DNA of 64,000 bases, from the NCBI RefSeq assembly GCF_903994045.1, contig NZ_CAJEWD010000008.1, positions 1 to 64,000 on the forward strand. The letters are read 5' to 3'. The stretch is from Jeotgalicoccus meleagridis (GTDB lineage Bacteria > Bacillota > Bacilli > Staphylococcales > Salinicoccaceae). Shown in pieces: positions 18,963 through 26,969 of this stretch (its first letter is position 1; each line of letters opens with the position of its first letter). The notes under the pieces are model-generated. The model made no database searches and was not told where the DNA came from. It saw nothing but the letters and a program-made list of their open reading frames with translations. The position numbers and the translations under genes are program-made.

Positions 18963-20405
18963 ATGATGAGGACAAGTGTATTAATTGGACTACTATTCTT
19001 ATTAACAGCTTGCGCGCCAGCAGAAACAAATGCAGAGGAAGAAACAGATTCAAAAGAAGAGACGAACCAAACTGAAGAAGCTAAAGAGACAGATGACAAG
19101 GAAGAACAGACAGAAGATGATAATAATGAATCTGAATCTGAATCTGACTCAAACTCAGAAGATGACATAGAAATTTCTCTAGAATCTGTATTAGAGGAAG
19201 AAGAGGGGACAATGTTAGATGCAAGTGAGAAAGAACTTGAGGAAGAATTAACTAACTTTATAGAAGAGAATGATGGTGATGTGACAGACGAAGAAGTCTA
19301 TGAAAAATTATTAGAGATGCTCGGCGGTCACCCCGATGTTAAAGAAGGCATTGAGTATTTCCAAGACTTTTCTCCAGAATTAGTCGATCTTACAGATAAA
19401 CCAGGTGGCTTAAAAGTTGAAGATGGTGAGCTGTCGCTTAAGAACAATGTTTATATTTTAATGGATAATAGTGAAAGTATGTCAGAAGATATTGATGGAC
19501 AGACAAAGATGGATGCAGCTCGTGAGTCAATTAACCAATTTGTAGAAGATATGCCAAAAGGTACTGAAGTTAGCCTTATCAGTTATGGTTTTAATAAGGA
19601 AAGTGATGAGAAAGATAATAAAGGTGATAGTGAAGAAAAATCCTGTTCTGCAGTAGAAGAAACATTTGCTTTAGGAGAATACGAAGCGGATGACTTTAAT
19701 GAAGCCTTAAATAAATATGATAGTGAAGGCTTCACACCTTTAGCTCTTGCCATTGAAGAAGTAGGGAAAGTAATCGAAGAGAGTGATTCGACTGGTAGTC
19801 ATACAATTTATGTAGTGAGTGATGGAAAAGAAACATGTCACGGTGATCCTGTTGAAGCAGTAGAAGCACTTCCAGAAGATGAGAATGTAGAAACGGTTCT
19901 AAACATCATCGGTTTTGATATCAGTGATGACGAAGTCCAATCCTTGGTCGACATTACTGAAGCAAACGGTGGTGAGTACTTATCAGCCACAAATCCTGAT
20001 GAACTAAGCCATGTCTTAAAACAAGAGAAGCTCGCTTTATTTACTAAATATCGTGCTTGGTCTAATGAGAATTTAAAAAATATTACAGAAGCGAGTAATG
20101 ATAAGCAAATCGAAAATACTCAATTAGTCAATGCAGCTAATACTGCTAACAGACAAACTGACAATCGTATTGTTGGAGTTTTAAATGATGTATCTTTAAA
20201 TAGCTCACAAGAGTTTAGATATCCACAAGCAAAAGAATGGGCAAATGAGAGATATCTGATTGTTAGAGATTATTTGAGTGAAAATTATGATGAAGCGGAT
20301 GATGCAACGCTTGAAGAAAAAGAAAAATTACGGGACTCTGTAAATGAGCAGTTTGATGAGATTGAAAGTAAGTATAAAAAAGATGTAGAAGAATCTGAAG
20401 AGTAA
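18963..20405 (+). CDS. VWA-domain lipoprotein
   Basis: A 480-residue exported lipoprotein. The signal peptide ends in the lipobox LLTACAP, with Cys18 as the lipidated residue. A Glu/Asp/Ser-rich linker covers about residues 22-60. A von Willebrand factor A domain follows, with the metal-site motif DNSES near residue 168, a second Thr site in GFTPLALAI and the VVSDGKETC stretch. It resembles the Bacillus YwmC/YwmD-type surface proteins. It probably binds a protein or metal-dependent ligand at the outer membrane face. AAAGGGG precedes the ATG. A near-perfect terminator follows. Confidence 0.85.
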   Translation: MMRTSVLIGLLFLLTACAPAETNAEEETDSKEETNQTEEAKETDDKEEQTEDDNNESESESDSNSEDDIEISLESVLEEEEGTMLDASEKELEEELTNFIEENDGDVTDEEVYEKLLEMLGGHPDVKEGIEYFQDFSPELVDLTDKPGGLKVEDGELSLKNNVYILMDNSESMSEDIDGQTKMDAARESINQFVEDMPKGTEVSLISYGFNKESDEKDNKGDSEEKSCSAVEETFALGEYEADDFNEALNKYDSEGFTPLALAIEEVGKVIEESDSTGSHTIYVVSDGKETCHGDPVEAVEALPEDENVETVLNIIGFDISDDEVQSLVDITEANGGEYLSATNPDELSHVLKQEKLALFTKYRAWSNENLKNITEASNDKQIENTQLVNAANTANRQTDNRIVGVLNDVSLNSSQEFRYPQAKEWANERYLIVRDYLSENYDEADDATLEEKEKLRDSVNEQFDEIESKYKKDVEESEE

Positions 20406-20410
20406 ATGCT

Positions 20411-20449
20411 TATCCCTTAGGTTTAAATAAACTTAAGGGATATTTTTTT
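20411..20449 (+). terminator. Terminator after the VWA lipoprotein
   Basis: TATCCCTTAGGTTTA pairs with TAAACTTAAGGGATA (one mismatch), followed by seven T. Confidence 0.9.
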
Positions 20450-20544
20450 CTGTTTAAATACGTTTTTACCCTTTCAGTTATTACTTTATTATATAATTAA
20501 AGTGGCGTACAATAAGTGCCTAGAAAGGTTTAGGGGCTTAAACA

Positions 20545-21516
20545 ATGGACAAAGAGACAATGAGAAGAAGCGACAAAATTGAGTATAAAACAGTTAAGAA
20601 AACGAAGATAAGGAAGCGTGGGATTGCACTTTTAATCTTGCTTCTTTTGATAATTATAATTCCGATTTATATTGTGTTTTCATATAAATCAGGTTTAAAT
20701 ACTGCTAAAGAAAATGGTGTGGAAACAGAACCTGAAACGTTTGATGCTGTAGATAATAATGATGGTAAGAAAACAATGCTGATTGTTGGTAAAGATAGAA
20801 TGGATGAAGGTGCAGAAAGAACAGATGTCATTATGATTGCTCAGTATGACTATATGACGAAAGAAATGAAACTTGTGTCTTTAATGCGTGATATCTTTGT
20901 GGAAATACCTGGTTATCAGAACTATAAAATTAATGCGGTCTATTCACTAGGCGGTATGGATCTTTTAAGAGAAGTGATCTTACATAACTTTGGTGTGGAA
21001 GTTGAAGAATATATTACGGTGGACTATGATGCTTTTACAGAAACAGTAAATGTTGTCAATCCTGATGGAATAGAAATAGATGTTGAAAAAGATATGTCAG
21101 AAAAAATTGATACCACTTTAGAAAAAGGCGTTCAACGTTTAAATGGTAAAGACTTACTAGCTTATGCCAGATTTAGAAATGATGAAGAAGGCGACTTTGG
21201 ACGAGTGAGACGGCAGCAACAAGTCATAGCAGCTCTAAAAGATGAGATTATCAGTGTGGGTGGTGTAGTAAAACTGCCTAAAATTTTAGGTACTGGTATG
21301 GGATATGTCGATACTTCAATGACCAACGGTGAAATGTATAGGATGATTTCGAGTTACCTCATCCGTGGTAATAAAGACATTGATACCTTGACCTTACCGC
21401 TCGATAATACCTATCAATTTATGGATACGTCTTATACAGGAAATGTCATCGACATGGACTTTGAAACGAATTCAAATGCCTTGCAGGAGTTTTTAGAAGG
21501 TAGTAGTGAAGAATAG
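20545..21516 (+). CDS. LCP family glycopolymer transferase
   Basis: A 323-residue LytR-CpsA-Psr protein that attaches wall teichoic acid or other glycopolymers from lipid carriers to peptidoglycan. It has a basic cytoplasmic N-terminus, one membrane anchor (about residues 28-46) and an extracellular LCP domain. Family motifs are seen in AERTDVIMIAQYD near residue 90, SLMRDIFVEIP near residue 112, KINAVYSLGG near residue 128, and ARFRNDEEGDFGRVRRQQQ near residue 210, which holds the phosphate-binding arginines. The start is supported by the AGGGGC site. Which glycopolymer it handles is not shown. Confidence 0.9.
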   Translation: MDKETMRRSDKIEYKTVKKTKIRKRGIALLILLLLIIIIPIYIVFSYKSGLNTAKENGVETEPETFDAVDNNDGKKTMLIVGKDRMDEGAERTDVIMIAQYDYMTKEMKLVSLMRDIFVEIPGYQNYKINAVYSLGGMDLLREVILHNFGVEVEEYITVDYDAFTETVNVVNPDGIEIDVEKDMSEKIDTTLEKGVQRLNGKDLLAYARFRNDEEGDFGRVRRQQQVIAALKDEIISVGGVVKLPKILGTGMGYVDTSMTNGEMYRMISSYLIRGNKDIDTLTLPLDNTYQFMDTSYTGNVIDMDFETNSNALQEFLEGSSEE

Positions 21517-21550
21517 ATGAATAACGCTAAACGAATAACAAAATAAACTA

Positions 21551-21651
21551 TATTACAAACCCGTTCGTTAGACTTCTAGGAGAAAATATCATCGTGAGGA
21601 TATATGCTCACGTGATGCCCCAGAAAAGCTAACGGATGGGTTTATTTTATT
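21551..21651 (+). ncRNA. Candidate structured RNA with its own terminator
   Basis: The 359-base gap between the LCP and P450 genes holds a compact nested structure. The outer stem pairs AAACCCGTTCGTTAG (21557-21571) with CTAACGGATGGGTTT (21629-21643), allowing wobble pairs, and is followed by a T-rich tail. Inside it, ATCA-T-CGTGAG (21588-21598) pairs with CTCACGTGAT (21607-21616) with one bulged T. The loops hold TAGGAGAAAATA and GCCCCAG. A TATATT hexamer just upstream (21548-21553) could be a -10 box. It resembles no riboswitch I recognise; it may be a small RNA or an elaborate terminator of the LCP gene. The rest of the gap (21660-21850) shows nothing clear. Confidence 0.45.
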
Positions 21652-21875
21652 AATGCTTTAGTTAAAAATAAATGTGTTTTGCCAATTTAACGATATTGAT
21701 AACAAGCTAAACACTCTAAGATTACTCCCAAAACATAACAGGTTCAAATTTATGCCTACTTAGACTATATCGTATCCCCATTTGTAATAGAGTTTCACTT
21801 AATAGTGGAATAGATATACATATTTTCAATCATAGAAGGGTAGATATTACTAATATAGATTTTAGGAGTGTTTAA

Positions 21876-23126
21876 ATGAATTCAAATATGCCAAAAGATT
21901 CTGGTTTCGACAAGACTTTAAGAGTTCTTAAAGAAGGTTACGAATTCGTCATGAACCGTGACAAGGAAATGCACACGAACATTTTCGAAACACGTATCCT
22001 CGGTGAAAAGACAATCTGCCTTACAGGTAGTGAACTCGCTGAACTGTTTTACGACAACACCCGCTTCAGCCGCAGTGATGCGGCACCAGTCAGAGTACAA
22101 AAAACTCTTTTCGGTGAAGGTGGCGTCCAAGGTCTAGACGGTGATGAGCACAAAAACCGTAAATCGATGTTCATGTCTTTAATGGATAACAAAGCGATGG
22201 ATGAAATAGAAGATTTAACACAGAAATACTGGCACGAATATTTTGAAGAAATTGACTGGAATGACACAGTTGAGTTATACGAAGCTGCAAAAGTTGTCTT
22301 TCTAAAAGTAGCTTGTGACTGGGTTGGAGTGTCTCTACAAGATGAAGACAACGAAGCTCGTGCAAGTCAGATTGCTGATTTATACGAATCACCTGCATCA
22401 CTTGGAATCCAACACTGGAAAGGACGTAAATCTAGATCTGAAACAGAGGACTGGATTAAAGGACTCATTGAAGGTGTTAGAAACGGTGAGCTTGAAGCAG
22501 ACAAAGATAGAGCACTATATCACTTTGCTATGCATAAAGATTTAAACGGTGAACTATTAGACTCACAAATTGCTACAGTCGAGCTTTTAAACCTTATTCG
22601 TCCAATTAATGCTATCAGTGTATGGGTTGCAATGATTGGTCTAGCTATTCACGAACATCCAAATTCTGCAGAGAAATTGAAATCTGCAAATGGACAACAA
22701 TTAGAATGGTTCATTCAAGAAGTCAGACGCTATTATCCTTTCTTCCCATTCGCAGTCGCACGAGTGAAACTCGATTTCGAATGGCAAGGTTACGAGTTTA
22801 AAGAAGGTACTTTAACGCTACTAGACTTATACGGTACTAACCGTCATCCAGACGATTGGGTAGATCCTGATGAATTTAAACCCGAAAGATTTGAAGGTTG
22901 GCAAGAGACACCATTCAACTTTATTCCACAAGGTGGTGGATCTTACGACTTCGGTCACCGCTGTGCAGGGGAGTTTATCACAATCGTCATGATGAGAACA
23001 ACACTCGACTTTTTAGTCAATCATCTAGAATTCGAAGTGCCAGAACAAAATTTTGGTTTCGAATTTAACGATATCCCAGCTGTTCCCAATGACAAAGTGA
23101 AGATTAAGCCAACACGTATTAAATAA
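21876..23126 (+). CDS. CYP152 family fatty-acid peroxygenase P450
   Basis: A 416-residue soluble cytochrome P450 that uses hydrogen peroxide to oxidise long-chain fatty acids at the alpha or beta carbon. The heme ligand is the Cys of GHRCAGE near residue 367. The substrate-carboxylate Arg of the CYP152 RP motif is seen as LNLIRPINAI near residue 244. The family-specific stretch KTLFGEGGVQGLDGDEH is present near residues 76-92. Residue 85 is Gln, as in B. subtilis CYP152A1, whereas Jeotgalicoccus OleT has His there and makes terminal alkenes. I therefore expect mainly a hydroxylase. It stands alone behind a TTTAGGAG site. Confidence 0.93.
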   Translation: MNSNMPKDSGFDKTLRVLKEGYEFVMNRDKEMHTNIFETRILGEKTICLTGSELAELFYDNTRFSRSDAAPVRVQKTLFGEGGVQGLDGDEHKNRKSMFMSLMDNKAMDEIEDLTQKYWHEYFEEIDWNDTVELYEAAKVVFLKVACDWVGVSLQDEDNEARASQIADLYESPASLGIQHWKGRKSRSETEDWIKGLIEGVRNGELEADKDRALYHFAMHKDLNGELLDSQIATVELLNLIRPINAISVWVAMIGLAIHEHPNSAEKLKSANGQQLEWFIQEVRRYYPFFPFAVARVKLDFEWQGYEFKEGTLTLLDLYGTNRHPDDWVDPDEFKPERFEGWQETPFNFIPQGGGSYDFGHRCAGEFITIVMMRTTLDFLVNHLEFEVPEQNFGFEFNDIPAVPNDKVKIKPTRIK

Positions 23127-23220
23127 CTCATGCAATTTTAATCTATCTTTACTTCCAATTTAAACTAGCTGTGTGCTATTATGATTCATGTTACAGAGTT
23201 AACACTACTAGGAGATAACC

Positions 23221-23814
23221 ATGAAAATAAAAATAGCAGTCATCTTAATGTGTATTTCATTAATGTTGATGATGGTCGTAATTATAGATAGCTTTAATCA
23301 TAATAAGACTGATTCACCAAAAAAAGCAGATGTTATTATAATGCTCGGTGGTGATAGCGGTCGATTAGAGAAATCTGCAGAACTATATCATAATGGGTAT
23401 GCAGATTATGTAATGATTTCACCAGAGATAGAATCGATCCGTTCACAAAGTACAGAGTACGCAATTGAATTAGGAATTCCACAGTCTGCGATTATAGAAG
23501 AACATAAGGCGACGAGTACTTACACTAATGCAACAGAAACCTTAAAGTTAATGGGTAAATATGACTTTAACAGTGCACTTGTTGTGACAAGTGATTATCA
23601 CTTGAAGCGGTCTAAAATGATTTATGACAGAGTCAATGACGGACAATATGAGTTAACTTATATCTCAGCTCTCGGTACTAATGGAGAGAAATGGAACGAG
23701 CGTCCTGGTGCTAAAAGACTCTGGTTCACTGAATTTTATAAATTATGGGGTTACAGACTTGGTTTATATAATTTTATAGATGTACCTGATGCATATGAAG
23801 GTAATGAGGCCTGA
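23221..23814 (+). CDS. DUF218 (YdcF/SanA-like) membrane protein
   Basis: A 197-residue protein with one N-terminal membrane helix (about residues 5-24) and a DUF218 domain (PF02698). Family features are the KKADVIIMLGGDSGRLEKSAELY start near residues 36-58, split here by the loop after GGD, then TYTNATETLKLM near residue 100, and VVTSDYHLKRSKMIY near residue 121. DUF218 proteins include SanA, ElyC and YdcF and are linked to envelope integrity, with no agreed reaction. AGGAGATAACC precedes the ATG. Its stop codon lies in the stem of its terminator. Confidence 0.85.
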   Translation: MKIKIAVILMCISLMLMMVVIIDSFNHNKTDSPKKADVIIMLGGDSGRLEKSAELYHNGYADYVMISPEIESIRSQSTEYAIELGIPQSAIIEEHKATSTYTNATETLKLMGKYDFNSALVVTSDYHLKRSKMIYDRVNDGQYELTYISALGTNGEKWNERPGAKRLWFTEFYKLWGYRLGLYNFIDVPDAYEGNEA

Positions 23815-23847
23815 TATTAAACTTTTATGTTTAATGTCAGGTTTTTT
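23809..23847 (+). terminator. Terminator after the DUF218 gene
   Basis: CCTGATATTAAAC pairs with GTTTAATGTCAGG (12 of 13 matches), followed by six T. The stem includes the gene's TGA stop. Confidence 0.88.
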
Positions 23848-23878
23848 ATATTATTTAGAGACTTATCACTTAAATTAA

Positions 23879-24175
23879 CAGACTATTCTCTATTTACTAT
23901 CAACGCTCTTCCATTCAGATATGATTGGTAGCGCTGGTAACCGCTCCTTATTTTCTAATGAGGAATTTGATGCACTTATAGATGAAGGTAAGAAAGAATC
24001 AGATGAAGGCGCTCGCGAAGAAATCTACAAACAAGCTCAAGAAATTCTGATTGATGAAGCTCCAGCGATCTTCATTAGATACCCTGAAAACTTAAATGCA
24101 TATCAAAGTAATATTAGTGGACTAAAAATTGATAACAACAACCTACTAGACTTACGTAATGTCACAAGAGAGTAG
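23879..24175 (+). pseudogene. C-terminal remnant of a peptide-ABC substrate-binding protein
   Basis: About 98 codons encode only the C-terminal end of an SBP_bac_5 (OppA-like) protein. The reading begins directly after an in-frame TAA at 23876, with ILYLLSTLFHSDMIGSAGNR, and ends IYKQAQEILIDEAPAIFIRY and further. The typical family segment (LFHS, GNRS-FSN, then a DEAP motif) is clear, and homology starts before the first ATG at 23921. The roughly 400 N-terminal residues and the signal peptide are missing, and the DUF218 gene occupies that place. It cannot bind substrate. It lies 26 bases before the M24 gene, so the two were probably one operon once. Confidence 0.85.
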
Positions 24176-24201
24176 TAATATAATTTAAATGAGGTGGAAG
24201 T

Positions 24202-25380
24202 ATGATTTTAAAAATTCCAACAGAGGAATTTAGACAAAGACAAAAGGAATTTATAAAGAGATTTCAAAATCAAGGCAGTGATTGTGCAATTATATTTTCT
24301 GTAACAGACATATTTTACCTGACTGGTTTTCACTTCCATGCTACAGAAAGACCGATGGGTTTGATTGTAGATCCTAGCGAAAAATATCATTTATTCGTAC
24401 CATCATTAGAACACGAACATGCTGAACAATACAGTGTAATTGATGAGGTTCATTCTTACCCTGAATATCCAGGTTTAAGACACCCTATGGAATACTTTAA
24501 AGACGTGTTAAAAGAATACAATTTTGAAAACAAAAATATTGGTTATGACTCAATCGGATACGGATCACCTAATGGTTATAGAGGTCCAAGTGTTGATACG
24601 CTTATCACTGCAAATTCATTTATTTCAATCTCTACAATTATAGAAGAAATGAGATTTATTAAGTCAGATAACGAAATAGAGTTAATTAAAGAATCCTGTC
24701 GATGGGGAAATCTTGCACATAAGCTACTTCAAAAATACACGGAAGCAGGAAAAGAAGAGATAGAAGTTACGAACAGAGCTTCTATCGATGCAACAATGGC
24801 AATGACTCAAACTTTAGGTCCAGGTTATAAACCTCACGGAAAAACTGCTTATGCTATATACAGAGGTCAGATTGGTGCTGAATCTGCATTCCCTCATGCT
24901 GTGACGCAAAATGCAGTATTTAAAACAGGCGATACCTTGGTAACAGGTGCTGCCGCTGATGTGTTTGGATATCACAGTGAACTTGAAAGAGTGATGTTTG
25001 TAGGTGAATATAATAATGATCAAGAGAAGTATTTTAAATATATGTATGATGCACAAGAAGTTGCATTTAATGCCATTAAACCAGGAGAGAAATATTCCTC
25101 TGTAGAAGAAGCGGTTCAAAAATATTATAAAGAAACTGGTATAACACACTTGACTAAACACCATACAGGCCACAATATTGGACTGTTAGGACATGAAGCA
25201 CCATTCTTTGATTTAGGAGATGACACAATAATGGAACCTGGTATGGTTGTCACTGTAGAACCAGGGATTTATGTCAAAGGTCTAGGTGGATTTAGACATT
25301 CTGATACAGTGTTAATTACAGAAACAGGAATGGAAATGCTCACGTATTATCCAAGAGATATTGACTCTCTAATTTGTTGA
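24202..25380 (+). CDS. M24 family (Xaa-Pro peptidase-like) protein
   Basis: A 392-residue protein with a creatinase-type N-terminal domain (about residues 12-150) and a pita-bread M24 domain. The GHxxG-like stretch HHTGHNIGLLGHE and the TVEPGIYV motif are present. Two usual metal ligands look altered: the second Asp position reads HSELERV, and the last Glu position reads RHSDTVL where RxED is normal. Some M24 relatives with such changes, such as creatinase or ectoine hydrolase, cleave other C-N bonds without metal. Peptide cleavage is therefore likely from the context of a peptide-binding remnant, but not certain. GAGGTGG precedes the ATG. Confidence 0.85.
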   Translation: MILKIPTEEFRQRQKEFIKRFQNQGSDCAIIFSVTDIFYLTGFHFHATERPMGLIVDPSEKYHLFVPSLEHEHAEQYSVIDEVHSYPEYPGLRHPMEYFKDVLKEYNFENKNIGYDSIGYGSPNGYRGPSVDTLITANSFISISTIIEEMRFIKSDNEIELIKESCRWGNLAHKLLQKYTEAGKEEIEVTNRASIDATMAMTQTLGPGYKPHGKTAYAIYRGQIGAESAFPHAVTQNAVFKTGDTLVTGAAADVFGYHSELERVMFVGEYNNDQEKYFKYMYDAQEVAFNAIKPGEKYSSVEEAVQKYYKETGITHLTKHHTGHNIGLLGHEAPFFDLGDDTIMEPGMVVTVEPGIYVKGLGGFRHSDTVLITETGMEMLTYYPRDIDSLIC

Positions 25381-25392
25381 TTAATATTTCGA

Positions 25393-25431
25393 TTATCCTC
25401 TTGTACGTATTCAACGTATGAGGGGATTTTC
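25393..25431 (+). terminator. Terminator after the M24 gene
   Basis: ATCCTCTTGTACG pairs with CGTATGAGGGGAT using wobble pairs around a seven-base loop, followed by a short T run. Confidence 0.75.
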
Positions 25432-25494
25432 TTATGTAAAAAATCAAGATTTTAAATATTTTCCTTGTAATTTTTATAGGTATTTGTCATAATT

Positions 25495-25518
25495 ACTATA
25501 CCGTACGTTCAGTATAGT
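25495..25518. promoter_or_regulatory. Operator of the TetR-SMR operon
   Basis: A 24-bp inverted repeat with arms ACTATAC (25495-25501) and GTATAGT (25512-25518) flanks a core that starts with CGTACG. It lies 15 bases before the TetR start, the usual place for an autorepressor site. Confidence 0.75.
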
Positions 25519-25533
25519 TAATAGGAGATAATC

Positions 25534-26070
25534 ATGACGAAAAAAGATGAAATTTTAATAAAAGCCGCACGAATTGTCAATGACGAAGGGATTCAAAAGT
25601 TAACAATGAGTTATTTAGCAGAGAAAGCTGAATTAACGAAAGGTGGGGTACTTTATCACTTTGATAGTAAAGAAGATATCCTACTCAATATGAATAAAAA
25701 AGTCATTCAAGAATTTGATAATCGTATCGATACACATATTAGAAAATTAAGTGGACCATACCGATATAGTCGAGCCTACGCTTTAGCCACACTTGACTAC
25801 ATCAATGACTCTGAAAACATACTCTTACCTGCAGTCTTTATTTCTTCTCATGAAGACAGTTCAAGTAAAGCACTATGGGAAGAGACATCCAACCTTTGGG
25901 ATCAATCTTTTAAAAACGATCAAGGTGACGAAGATAAAATTTTTGAACTCAGAATGATATGTGATGGTATCTGGTTTACCTTAACTTATAAAATTGGTGC
26001 TTTCTATAAAGAAAAAATGGAAAAAATCATTACCAACTATATTCAAACTCTAGAAGCGGAAGTGATATAA
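25534..26070 (+). CDS. TetR family transcriptional regulator
   Basis: A 178-residue dimeric repressor. The N-terminal helix-turn-helix covers about residues 6-52, with TMSYLAEKAELTKGGVLYHF and the SKEDIL start of helix 4. The C-terminal half is the ligand-binding and dimer domain. It is the first gene of an operon with two SMR efflux genes; the stop codon abuts the ATG of the first. It most likely represses its own operon at the inverted repeat just upstream and lets go when a cationic compound binds. Confidence 0.92.
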   Translation: MTKKDEILIKAARIVNDEGIQKLTMSYLAEKAELTKGGVLYHFDSKEDILLNMNKKVIQEFDNRIDTHIRKLSGPYRYSRAYALATLDYINDSENILLPAVFISSHEDSSSKALWEETSNLWDQSFKNDQGDEDKIFELRMICDGIWFTLTYKIGAFYKEKMEKIITNYIQTLEAEVI

Positions 26071-26379
26071 ATGCCTTATATCTATTTACTCGGTGCCATA
26101 CTCTCTGAAGTATTCGGAACCACCATGATGAAAATGACAGCAACAAACGATAATAAACTCTATATTGTCGGCATTGCAGGCGGTTATATACTCGCATTTT
26201 TCTTACTATCACTCGCCGTCGTCACCTTACCGCTAAGCTTTGCCTATGCTGTATGGAGCGGGGTAGGAACAGCATTTACAGCTATGGTCGGATTTTTAGT
26301 ATTTAAAGAACAAATCACAAAAAATGGACTCATCGGCATCATCTTAATCATTGCTGGTGTTGTCTTAATGAGAGTGTAA
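26071..26379 (+). CDS. SMR efflux transporter, subunit 1
   Basis: A 102-residue four-helix small multidrug resistance protein. The essential membrane Glu is in the first helix (LSEVFGTTMMK, near residue 13). The loop-helix motif LPLSFAYAVWSGVGTA near residue 59 is that of the quaternary-ammonium export subtype. It exchanges protons for cationic compounds across the membrane. It directly follows TetR and is followed 9 bases later by a second SMR gene. The pair probably forms a hetero-oligomer with opposite topologies, as EbrAB and YkkCD do. Confidence 0.9.
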   Translation: MPYIYLLGAILSEVFGTTMMKMTATNDNKLYIVGIAGGYILAFFLLSLAVVTLPLSFAYAVWSGVGTAFTAMVGFLVFKEQITKNGLIGIILIIAGVVLMRV

Positions 26380-26388
26380 GGAGAAAAT

Positions 26389-26742
26389 ATGAATTTAAAA
26401 TACTTTTCAATACTAATTGTTTCAATATTATTTGAAGTGTTCGCAACCTCCATGCTAAACCTATCTCAAGGCTTCTCAGTCATTGGACCGACCATTGCCT
26501 TATTCATCGGTTACGCGATATCATTTACACTACTCGTCATCGCTTTAAGAGGCATTCCACTGAGTATTGCCTATAGCGTCTGGGCAGGACTCGGTACAGT
26601 CGGTACTGCCATAGTGGGTATCTTCTTGTTTAATGAAGTATTAACCCTAATCAATATCAGTGGTTTAGTCATTATTATTGTCGGTGTCATTGTAATGAAT
26701 ATGTCAGGTAACAAAGAAGAGACAGAAGAAAGTGTCGTTTAA
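26389..26742 (+). CDS. SMR efflux transporter, subunit 2
   Basis: A 117-residue four-helix partner of the preceding SMR gene. The conserved Glu is in FEVFATSMLN near residue 16, and the motif IPLSIAYSVWAGLGTVGTA is near residue 63. It has a longer acidic C-terminal tail (KEETEESVV) than its partner, which fits a fixed, opposite membrane orientation. AAGGAG precedes the ATG. The end of this gene lies next to the Fst toxin locus, which is on the other strand. Confidence 0.9.
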   Translation: MNLKYFSILIVSILFEVFATSMLNLSQGFSVIGPTIALFIGYAISFTLLVIALRGIPLSIAYSVWAGLGTVGTAIVGIFLFNEVLTLINISGLVIIIVGVIVMNMSGNKEETEESVV

Positions 26743-26758
26743 ATTAGGCATAACACAA

Positions 26759-26788
26759 CCCCGACCTGTTGGGAAGAACAAGTCGGGG
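26759..26788 (-). terminator. Terminator hairpin of the Fst toxin RNA
   Basis: CCCCGACCTGTT and AACAAGTCGGGG flank a GGGAAG loop (plus-strand reading). The one imperfect pair is a G-U wobble in minus-strand RNA but a C-A mismatch in plus-strand RNA, which favours use by the toxin message. The loop sequence GGGAAGAA (26771-26778) recurs in the toxin leader at 26933-26940. Confidence 0.7.
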
Positions 26789-26804
26789 CTCTAGTGCTTA
26801 TCGC

Positions 26805-26900
26805 CTAGTCTTTTCTTTGTAATTCAAGCCAGTGCTTGAACAGTTGGACGATGCAACCAACGACGATTGGTCCAACAAAATAGACAAAAATAGGATCCAT
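26805..26900 (-). CDS. Fst-family type I toxin (31 aa)
   Basis: A 31-codon gene reading leftwards from ATG 26900. The peptide starts MDPIFVYFVGPIVVG, continues into CIVQLFKHWL and ends in the charged tail ELQRKD. This is the Fst pattern (PF13955): a short start, I-F-V, a G/A-P-I-x-V-G helix, an aromatic W-L and a polar tail. Such peptides insert in the membrane and disturb chromosome segregation and division. A GGGAGGGGG ribosome-binding site lies 8 bases upstream within a CCCGG/CCGGG helix (26915-26935), as in the translationally guarded toxin mRNAs of this family. The promoter region has TATAAT and a LexA-type box. Confidence 0.85.
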   Translation of the reverse strand: MDPIFVYFVGPIVVGCIVQLFKHWLELQRKD

Positions 26901-26914
26901 GGCTTTCACCCCCT

Positions 26915-26940
26915 CCCGGATAGACTTCGCCCGGGAAGAA
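26915..26940 (-). promoter_or_regulatory. Leader helix and antisense target of the Fst toxin
   Basis: CCCGG (26915-26919) and CCGGG (26931-26935) can pair next to the toxin ribosome-binding site and hide it. GGGAAGAA at 26933-26940 repeats the terminator-loop octamer at 26771-26778. A plus-strand RNA carrying the loop copy could therefore pair with TTCTTCCC both in the leader and in the terminator of the toxin mRNA, as RNA II of the pAD1 par system does. Confidence 0.6.
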
Positions 26941-26969
26941 TAGGCGATATAATAATTATAACAAAAATA

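Noticed and set aside
24814-25173. Minus-strand 119-codon frame opposite the M24 gene
   Set aside because: It lies within a gene with clear domain structure, and its translation is a Cys/Phe/Ile-rich shadow.
26743-26804. Hairpin as a simple terminator of the SMR operon
   Set aside because: On the plus strand there is no T run after it and the stem has a C-A mismatch. It fits better as the end of the leftward Fst transcript, although dual use cannot be excluded.
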